DNA from: Lachnospiraceae bacterium
GTDB lineage: Bacteria > Bacillota_A > Clostridia > Lachnospirales > Lachnospiraceae
Direction of reading: 5' to 3'
Assembly: GCA_017634255.1 (NCBI GenBank)
Contig: JAGBNT010000039.1
Span: 1-20,984 of the forward strand
Length of the DNA stretch: 20,984 nt
Shown: piece by piece, positions 14,660 through 20,984 of the stretch
Position numbering within the stretch: position 1 is the first letter of the stretch
How the letters are laid out: each line of letters starts with the position of its first letter
The notes under the pieces: generated by a model
Seen by the model: only the letters and a program-made list of their open reading frames with translations
Told to the model about the DNA's origin: nothing
Database searches by the model: none
Program-made: the position numbers and the translations under genes

Positions 14660-17335
14660 ATGCCGGAAGAAGTAGAAAATCTTTCTCCAATGATGCAGCA
14701 CTACCTGCAGACCAAGGAGAAATATAAGGATGCAATATTATTTTACCGTCTCGGGGATTTTTACGAGATGTTCTTTGAGGACGCAAAAATAGTATCCAGG
14801 GAGCTGGAGCTGACCCTTACCGGGAAAAGCTGCGGCTTAAAGGAGAGGGCTCCGATGTGCGGAGTTCCCTTTCATGCGGCGGACAATTATATGAACCGCC
14901 TGGTTTCCAAGGGCTATAAGGTGGCGATCTGTGAGCAGCTGGAGGACCCAAAGTCAGCAAAGGGCATCGTTAAAAGGGATGTGATACGCATAGTCACCCC
15001 GGGCACAAATATAAGCGCCACAGCCAACGCGGGAGATGAAAACTGTTTCATCGTATGCGCGATGCAGGATGAAAACCTGATAGGGACAGCCATAGCCGAT
15101 GTTACGACGGGGGAGTTTTACGTATCTGAATTAAAGGATAACCGGGAGTTCATGGACTGCATAGCCAGATATGCCCCCAAGGAGCTTATCTGCAACAGGG
15201 GCTTTGCAATAAGCGGAATAGACTTAGATTCCCTGAAAAGCCGCTTTAACTTAAGTCCCGGTATACTGGAATCGCATTATTTCGATCCCCATGAGTGCGC
15301 CAGTACCTTAATGGAGCATTTTAAGGTAAAGAGCCTGAACGGTCTCGGGCTTCACGATCTGGCGACCGGAAGCATAGCTGCAGGAGCCCTGTTTAAGTAT
15401 ATTCAGGATACGCAGATGACGGATCTTAAGAATATCACGGGCATCACTCCGCTCCATTCCGAAAAATATATTCTATTGGATTCCTTTGCCTTAAGAAATC
15501 TTGAGATAACGGAGACCTTGAGGGAAAAGCAGAAACGGGGGAGCCTCCTTTGGGTTTTGGACCACACCAAAACGGCAATGGGAGCCCGGAAGCTAAAGAG
15601 TATGCTCGAACAGCCCCTTATGGATCCCAGGGAGATAGAAATGAGGCTCTCGGCGGTAGAAGAGCTTTGCGGCGATATAAGGCTTCGAGATACCCTGCGC
15701 GAAAGCCTCAATGGGGTATACGATCTGGAGAGGCTTATGTGCAGGATAAGCTTTGCCTCCGCCAATCCCAGGGAACTTATAGCCTTAAAGGAATCCGTAA
15801 GGGTTATACCTAAGATAAAGGAGGCGCTGGAGGGCAGCGGCGACGCCCTTTTAAGCTCGCTGAACTCTGATATAGACCCCTTAAGCGATATCTTTGAGCT
15901 TATAGATAAAGCGATAGTAGAGGAACCGCCGCTGGTTCAAAAGGCGGGCGGCATCATAAAGCCGGGATATTCCAAGGAGGCGGATGAATTAAGAGATGCC
16001 GGCACAAACGGGAAGAGATGGCTTTCAGAGCTTGAGGAAAGGGAAAAGGAACGTACCGGGATAAAGAATTTAAAGATCAAATTCAGCAAGGTCTTCGGCT
16101 ATGCCTTTGAGGTCTCAAACTCATTTTTAGGCATGGTTCCGAACGATTATATAAGAAAGCAGACCCTCACCGGGGGAGAGCGCTTTATAACCGAGGAATT
16201 AAATAAGCTGGCGGACACTATCTTAAATTCCGAGGAAAAATTAAACCAGCTGGAGTACGTGCTTTTTGATGAGATCCGTACCAGCATTGCGTCAAATGTT
16301 TTAAGGGTTCAAAAGACCGCAGCCGCACTGGCGATGCTGGATTTTTTGCAGTCCCTAAGCTATACTGCGGAGCAAAATAACTATGTGCGCCCGAGTATAA
16401 ACGAAAATGGCGTCTTAAAGATAAAGGGCGGGCGGCATCCGGTCGTGGAAAAGATGATGGGGGATGAGTCCTTTGTAAAAAATGACCTTATCTTAGACGG
16501 GCAGGACAGGATGCTCTCACTTATCACGGGTCCCAATATGGCTGGAAAATCCACATATATGAGGCAGACCGCCCTTATTACGCTGATGGCTTGCGTCGGT
16601 TCCTTCGTGCCTGCCGACGAGGCGGATATATGTATAGTGGACAGGATATTTACGAGGGTCGGAGCCTCCGATGACCTGTCGAGCGGTCAGTCTACCTTTA
16701 TGGTGGAGATGACAGAGGTTGCGAACATATTGAGAAATGCCACGAGCAAGAGCCTTCTGATCTTAGACGAGATAGGCAGGGGCACCTCGACCTTTGACGG
16801 GCTTTCCATTGCCTGGGCGGTTATAGAGTATCTTTGCAGGCATAACAGGGGAGCCAAGACCCTTTTTGCCACCCACTACCATGAGCTTACGGAGCTGGAG
16901 GGAAAGATAGACGGAGTGCATAATTACTGCTTTGCAGTCAGGGAGCACGGCGACGACGTGATCTTTTTAAGAAAGGTAATCGAGGGCAGTGCGGACCGCT
17001 CCTACGGCATACATGTGGCGAGGATAGCCGGTGTGCCCGAAGAGGTGGTAAACCGGGCGAACGAGCTTTTATCAGAGCTTATCAATAATGATATCATTGA
17101 CGGGATAAAGGAGATAGCCGACAGGGCTGCCGGTAAGAGCCAAGCGGATATTAAGGGTTCTCAGGAGGAGGAGTACTATCAGTATTCCATTTTTGATACA
17201 ATGAAGCAAAGCGGCGTAGAGAGGGAGATACTCAATATGGATCTTTCCCGCACCACGCCTATTGAGGCTTTAAACAAGCTCGACGAATTGCAGAAAAGGC
17301 TTAAGAGTAATGAGCAGTATAGTAGTTTTGGATAA
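14660..17335 (+). CDS. mutS: DNA mismatch repair protein MutS
   Basis: Mismatch-recognition ATPase that clamps DNA and recruits MutL. The 891-residue protein shows the full domain order. The N-terminal mismatch-binding domain has the wedge F34-Y-E36 in LGDFYEMFF, which inserts beside mispaired bases. A connector, lever and clamp follow (about 130-580). The C-terminal ATPase has Walker A GPNMAGKST at 624-632, the STFMVEM signature, Walker B LLILDEIGRGTSTFDG with D703-E704, and FATHYHELTEL. A helix-turn-helix and a C-terminal tail (about 800-891) complete the protein. Start ATG 14660 comes three bases after miaB; the purine block AAAAGGA lies about 11 bases upstream. Its end overlaps mutL by 26 bases, so the two repair partners are translationally coupled. 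Length and motifs are intact, indicating a working MutS1. Confidence 0.97.
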   Translation: MPEEVENLSPMMQHYLQTKEKYKDAILFYRLGDFYEMFFEDAKIVSRELELTLTGKSCGLKERAPMCGVPFHAADNYMNRLVSKGYKVAICEQLEDPKSAKGIVKRDVIRIVTPGTNISATANAGDENCFIVCAMQDENLIGTAIADVTTGEFYVSELKDNREFMDCIARYAPKELICNRGFAISGIDLDSLKSRFNLSPGILESHYFDPHECASTLMEHFKVKSLNGLGLHDLATGSIAAGALFKYIQDTQMTDLKNITGITPLHSEKYILLDSFALRNLEITETLREKQKRGSLLWVLDHTKTAMGARKLKSMLEQPLMDPREIEMRLSAVEELCGDIRLRDTLRESLNGVYDLERLMCRISFASANPRELIALKESVRVIPKIKEALEGSGDALLSSLNSDIDPLSDIFELIDKAIVEEPPLVQKAGGIIKPGYSKEADELRDAGTNGKRWLSELEEREKERTGIKNLKIKFSKVFGYAFEVSNSFLGMVPNDYIRKQTLTGGERFITEELNKLADTILNSEEKLNQLEYVLFDEIRTSIASNVLRVQKTAAALAMLDFLQSLSYTAEQNNYVRPSINENGVLKIKGGRHPVVEKMMGDESFVKNDLILDGQDRMLSLITGPNMAGKSTYMRQTALITLMACVGSFVPADEADICIVDRIFTRVGASDDLSSGQSTFMVEMTEVANILRNATSKSLLILDEIGRGTSTFDGLSIAWAVIEYLCRHNRGAKTLFATHYHELTELEGKIDGVHNYCFAVREHGDDVIFLRKVIEGSADRSYGIHVARIAGVPEEVVNRANELLSELINNDIIDGIKEIADRAAGKSQADIKGSQEEEYYQYSIFDTMKQSGVEREILNMDLSRTTPIEALNKLDELQKRLKSNEQYSSFG

Positions 17336-19187
17336 AAAGACCATAGATAAGATAGCGGCAGGCGAGGTGGTGGAGCGCCCACTTTCCGTTGTCAAGGAGC
17401 TGGTGGAAAATTCCTGCGATGCCGGGGCCTCCCATATTTCCGTCGAAATAAAGGGCGGAGGGAGTGAGCTCATACGAGTGACCGACGACGGAGGGGGGAT
17501 AGACGCGGAGGATATAAAGAATGCCTTTGTATCCCATGCCACCTCGAAGCTTCATTCCATTGACGAGCTGGGGAGTATAAGGAGTATGGGCTTTCGCGGG
17601 GAGGCTCTTTCGAGTATCGCCGCGGTCAGCAGGACGGAGATAATAACCAGGACCAAAAGGTCCGTTACCGGCGTGCATTTTGCCTTAGAGGGCGGGGAAG
17701 AGAGGATTTTCGAAGAGGTGGGGGTTCCCGAGGGAACCACGCTTATAGTAAGGAATCTCTTCTTTAATACTCCTGCCAGAAAAAAATTTTTGCGTACTAA
17801 TAATACCGAGGGGACCTATATATCCTCTCTTATGGAGCAGCTTGCCTTGAGCCGTCCCGATATAGCCTTTAAGTATACAGTTAACGGAAGACTGGTTTTA
17901 AATACAAGGGGAAACGGGGATCTAAAGGAGGTCATATACAGGATATACGGAAAGGAGTTTAGTGATAATCTGCTGGAATTAGGGGCGGATGACGGGGAGT
18001 ATTCCCTTAAGGGCTATATAGCCAGACCCGTTGTAGCGAGGAAGAACAGGCAGATGGAACACTATTTCGTAAATTCCCGCTATGTGGAGGATAAGGTATT
18101 AAGCCGCGCCATTGAAGAGGGCTATTCCGGCTTTTTAATGCAGCACTGCTTTCCGTTTACGGTGTTAAAGCTCTCCCTTCCCCCCTCGAGCGTCGATGTA
18201 AACGTCCATCCGAGAAAGATGGAGGTAAGGTTTAACGAGGAAAAAGAGGTCTTTGAGTTTGTAAGCAAGGCGGTCAGCCGGACCCTAGGCTCCGCAGAGC
18301 TTATAAATAAAGTCCAGCTGGTGCGGGACGAGCCTCCAGCCGAAAGGCAGGAGCAAGGAAGCGCTTCGGTTCCCGAGCCGTTTGAAAAAAGCAGGCTTCG
18401 CGCGCAGGAGCCGGTGTATGCTAAAAGTCCTGAGAGGGCATTAGGCGAGGAATATGGCAGCGTAAATGAACGCGCGTTACTGCAAGGCGGTTATGAGGAG
18501 AGCGTATCAGTCGCCGAGCCGGAGAGCTTTGGAACGCTCTTCGCCTCCGATACAACAAACGAGGAGCAGCTTGACTTCTTTGAGGAAAAGATATTAAGCC
18601 GCAAAGCTGCGGATGAGTTCAGGATAGTGGGTCAGGTTTTCGGAACCTACTGGATAATAGAATACAAAAAGGATATGCTCATCATAGATCAGCATGCAGC
18701 TCATGAAAAGGTCAAATACGAAAGACTTATGAAAGCCTTAAAGGAAAATACCATAAATTCGCAGCGCATTGAGCCACCGCTGATAATTACCTTAAATTCA
18801 AAGCAGAGGCTTACCATCGAGGAATTTATGGAGGGCTTTAATTCTTTTGGCTTTGAGATAGATGATTTCGGGGGAAGCGATATAGCGATAAGGGCGATAC
18901 CGGCAGATCTTTACGGACTCGATGAAATGGAGGTCTTCACTTCCATGCTGGATGAGCTCGGAGACAAAGGCAGTTATGAGAACGTAACCGCCATCCATGA
19001 CCGTATAGCCACGATGTCCTGCAAGGCGGCGGTAAAGGGAAACACCCTGCTTTCAGTCAGGGAAGCCGAGGAGCTAATAGAGGAGCTTCTGACCCTGGAT
19101 AACCCGTATAACTGTCCACACGGAAGACCTACGATAATAAAGCTCTCCGAAAGGGAGCTGGAGAAAAAGTTTAAGAGGATTGTTTAA
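17310..19187 (+). CDS. mutL: DNA mismatch repair endonuclease MutL
   Basis: GHKL-type ATPase that acts after MutS. The N-terminal ATP site is complete: E33-N34 in LVENSCDAGA, the DDGGGID segment, and GFRGEALSSI. A transducer domain follows to about 330, then a low-conservation Glu/Arg-rich linker (about 335-430). The C-terminal dimerisation domain holds the endonuclease motif DQHAAHEKVKYE at 460-471, matching DQHA(x)2E(x)4E. It also has SCKAAVKG with C571 and CPHGRP with C602 and H604, the other metal-binding elements. This predicts strand nicking by MutL itself, as in bacteria lacking MutH. The 625 residues match Firmicutes MutL. The ATG is 26 bases inside mutS; it was chosen because the following residues align with MutL from the first helix. 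The next gene begins 16 bases after the stop and is unrelated by function. Confidence 0.96.
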   Translation: MSSIVVLDKKTIDKIAAGEVVERPLSVVKELVENSCDAGASHISVEIKGGGSELIRVTDDGGGIDAEDIKNAFVSHATSKLHSIDELGSIRSMGFRGEALSSIAAVSRTEIITRTKRSVTGVHFALEGGEERIFEEVGVPEGTTLIVRNLFFNTPARKKFLRTNNTEGTYISSLMEQLALSRPDIAFKYTVNGRLVLNTRGNGDLKEVIYRIYGKEFSDNLLELGADDGEYSLKGYIARPVVARKNRQMEHYFVNSRYVEDKVLSRAIEEGYSGFLMQHCFPFTVLKLSLPPSSVDVNVHPRKMEVRFNEEKEVFEFVSKAVSRTLGSAELINKVQLVRDEPPAERQEQGSASVPEPFEKSRLRAQEPVYAKSPERALGEEYGSVNERALLQGGYEESVSVAEPESFGTLFASDTTNEEQLDFFEEKILSRKAADEFRIVGQVFGTYWIIEYKKDMLIIDQHAAHEKVKYERLMKALKENTINSQRIEPPLIITLNSKQRLTIEEFMEGFNSFGFEIDDFGGSDIAIRAIPADLYGLDEMEVFTSMLDELGDKGSYENVTAIHDRIATMSCKAAVKGNTLLSVREAEELIEELLTLDNPYNCPHGRPTIIKLSERELEKKFKRIV

Positions 19188-19191
19188 ACCC

Positions 19192-19196
19192 GGAGG
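19192..19196 (+). promoter_or_regulatory. Ribosome binding site of the HD-GYP gene
   Basis: GGAGG lies seven bases before the GTG at 19204 and supports that non-ATG codon as the start. It falls just after the mutL stop, where no terminator-like hairpin is visible. Confidence 0.7.
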
Positions 19197-19203
19197 AAGA
19201 CCT

Positions 19204-20984
19204 GTGAAGTTACGTGCTAAGAAGAAGCTTGATAATAGAGTGAGGCTTATAATACTGGTTGCCATCGGCACGACAGTTAATATCCTGCTGTCCGGGCTGG
19301 TCACAATATTTAAAATACCTTTGTGGCTGGATACCATAGGAACCATCTACGTATCCTCCATGGGGGGAGTGTTCCCGGGGATATTGACGGCGATACTCAC
19401 AAATTTAGGCAGCGTCTTTTTTAACCAGGATGCCCTCTATTACACTCTGATAGCCAACCTTATAGCCATAGTCACTGCCTGGTTCATGAGGACAGGGGGC
19501 TTTAAGAAAAAGAGCCGTTTTCTTATTTATATTCTGGCACTCTCGCTTCTGGGCGGTGTTCTTGGGATGCTCTTTCAGCTCGTACTTCAGGGCAAGCCTC
19601 AGATGGACGCCGTTACCGACACGGCAAAGGCTCTTTCCGAGCATACCGGACTGGGCTTTTATCTTTGCGCCTTTCTGGTCTGTTTTGGACTCAATATAGT
19701 GGATAAAAGCCTTTCAGCCGGCATAGCCTTTGGGGTAAGGCATTTTGTTCCCGAGTACATAAGGAAATCCATATGGCAGGGGGGCTGGAGGCAAAAGCCG
19801 CTTTCGGATGAGGAGATGGGGGAGCTGGACAGGAAGAGCGGCGGAGTCAGAAAGCTCTCGCTCCAGAAAAAGATCGCCAGACTTGTGGCGGCGGCAGCAG
19901 CCTTTATGGCCATCATCTTAAGCCTTATCAGCTTAAACATCTATTTTAGCGAAAAAAAGCTGGAATATGCCAGCAATGCCCGAAAGGCCGCTGAATTTAC
20001 AGCGCAGATAGTGGATCCTACAATGATAGACACCTATCTTGAAAAGGGCTTTGACGCCAGAGGCTATGAGGATACCAGGAAGCTTATGCGAAATATCCGG
20101 GACAATGCTCCGGGAGTTGAGTATTTATATGTTCTAAAGATAAAGTCCGACGGGTGCTATTATGTCTTCGACCTCGAGACAGAGGATGTGCCTGCCTATG
20201 CTCCCGGTGAGAGGGCGGATTTTGAGGAGGCGTTCGAGGAATATCTTCCGGCGCTTTTTGCAGGAGAAGAGATACCGGATATAGAGTCGAACGACGTCTC
20301 CGGCTGGGTACTGACCACCTATGAGCCGGTAAAGAACACCCGGGATGAGACGGTCTGTTATGTGGGCGCGGATGTCTCATTGGGGTATCTGTCCCATTAT
20401 GCAGGAGATTTCGTTATCAAGATCATGCTTATTTTCTCCGGCTTCTTTGTGCTGATCCTAAGCTACGGTTTATGGATATCCAGATATTCCCTGACCTACC
20501 CAATAGGCAGTATGACCGCGTTTACCAATAATTTCATAAGGGACGACGAGGATCAGAAGATCCTGGACAGTAAGGTCAAGACTGTCCGCTCGCTGGATAT
20601 ACATACGGGGGACGAGATAGAGGAGCTCTATCGTTCAGTGAGCAAAATGGCTTCGGGAATTGCCGAGCAGATGAGGGAGGTCCGCTATTATTCAAATGCC
20701 ACCGCCCAGATGCAAAACGGTCTTATCATTACGATGGCGGATCTGGTGGAGAACAGGGATTCTGATACCGGAGCCCACGTTCAAAAGACCGCGGCATACG
20801 TAAAGATAATCCTTGAGGGTCTTAAGAAAAAGGGCTATTACCTGGAAAAGCTAAGCCCCCAGTTTATGTCTAATGCCGTAATGTCGGCACCTCTGCACGA
20901 TATCGGAAAGATCAATATTCCGGACGCTATCTTAAATAAGCCCGGAAAGCTTACGGATGAGGAATATGAGATCATGAAGACCCA
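19204..20984 (+). CDS. Multi-domain membrane HD-GYP protein (3' partial)
   Basis: Open from GTG 19204 to the window end: 593 complete codons, no stop. Order of parts: about five N-terminal helices (13-177) whose PLWLDTIGTIYVS and PGILTAILTNL segments resemble the S component of ECF vitamin transporters. A basic cytoplasmic stretch follows, then a helix at about 225-247, an extracytoplasmic region of about 155 residues with a Cache/PDC-like feel (PGVEYLYVLKI, then VGADVSLGYL), and a helix at 403-425. A HAMP-like segment (YPIGSMTAF, GDEIEELYRSVSKM) leads to an HD-GYP domain with H525 (DTGAHV) and the intact pair H565-D566 in HDIGK. HD-GYP domains of this kind hydrolyse c-di-GMP, but the GYP motif lies beyond the window. 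The gene may be a sensor-regulated phosphodiesterase; its ligand and product are inferred. Confidence 0.8.
   Translation, partial: MKLRAKKKLDNRVRLIILVAIGTTVNILLSGLVTIFKIPLWLDTIGTIYVSSMGGVFPGILTAILTNLGSVFFNQDALYYTLIANLIAIVTAWFMRTGGFKKKSRFLIYILALSLLGGVLGMLFQLVLQGKPQMDAVTDTAKALSEHTGLGFYLCAFLVCFGLNIVDKSLSAGIAFGVRHFVPEYIRKSIWQGGWRQKPLSDEEMGELDRKSGGVRKLSLQKKIARLVAAAAAFMAIILSLISLNIYFSEKKLEYASNARKAAEFTAQIVDPTMIDTYLEKGFDARGYEDTRKLMRNIRDNAPGVEYLYVLKIKSDGCYYVFDLETEDVPAYAPGERADFEEAFEEYLPALFAGEEIPDIESNDVSGWVLTTYEPVKNTRDETVCYVGADVSLGYLSHYAGDFVIKIMLIFSGFFVLILSYGLWISRYSLTYPIGSMTAFTNNFIRDDEDQKILDSKVKTVRSLDIHTGDEIEELYRSVSKMASGIAEQMREVRYYSNATAQMQNGLIITMADLVENRDSDTGAHVQKTAAYVKIILEGLKKKGYYLEKLSPQFMSNAVMSAPLHDIGKINIPDAILNKPGKLTDEEYEIMKT

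Noticed and set aside
19188..19203. Terminator between mutL and the HD-GYP gene
   Set aside because: The 16-base gap holds a Shine-Dalgarno and no inverted repeat or T-run.
1..20984. CRISPR array, tRNA/rRNA, insertion sequence, prophage or defence island
   Set aside because: No spaced direct repeats, cloverleaf, transposase, integrase or nuclease-defence proteins were seen. Codon use looks even across the window, which fits core genome.

Overview
The window is a gene-dense stretch of a low-to-mid-GC Firmicutes chromosome, most likely a clostridial lineage such as Lachnospiraceae. I infer this from protein similarity (NfnAB, YtgP/SpoVB-type flippase, YerB-type DUF3048 lipoprotein, endonuclease-type MutL), the gene order phoH - 7TM-HD protein - ybeY and miaB-mutS-mutL, strong GGAGG ribosome-binding sites, and heavy use of AGG/AGA and ATA codons. 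No species can be named from the sequence alone. All 16 genes lie on the + strand. No gap between them exceeds 25 bases and seven junctions overlap, so it reads as one long co-directional, translationally coupled cluster or several fused operons. I see no tRNA, rRNA, CRISPR array, insertion sequence, terminator or clear promoter.

Layout. (1) 1-1777: the end of nfnA and all of nfnB, an electron-bifurcating ferredoxin/NADH/NADP+ transhydrogenase. (2) 1794-2977: an unrecognised zinc-ribbon membrane protein coupled to rlmH (23S rRNA methyltransferase, TTG start). (3) 2996-4300: pyrimidine-nucleoside phosphorylase. (4) 4297-6995: phoH, a shortened and apparently catalytically dead 7TM-HD (PgpH/YqfF-type) protein, and ybeY. 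(5) 7021-9871: a DUF3048 lipoprotein and a MurJ/SpoVB-like flippase, both cell-envelope proteins. (6) 9868-12709: two different poorly characterised flavoproteins (HI0933/YhiN type and COG2509 type). (7) 12715-19187: 5-formyltetrahydrofolate cyclo-ligase, miaB, mutS, mutL. (8) 19204 to the window end: a multi-domain membrane HD-GYP protein, cut off by the window edge.

How they fit: most genes are housekeeping (redox balance, ribosome and tRNA maturation, nucleotide salvage, mismatch repair). Two genes stand out. The 7TM-HD protein at the usual c-di-AMP phosphodiesterase locus has lost its extracellular domain and its His-Asp metal ligands. The HD-GYP protein carries an ECF-transporter-S-like membrane module in front of a probable extracytoplasmic sensor. 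I found no convincing new defence or mobile system; the window is mainly core genome.
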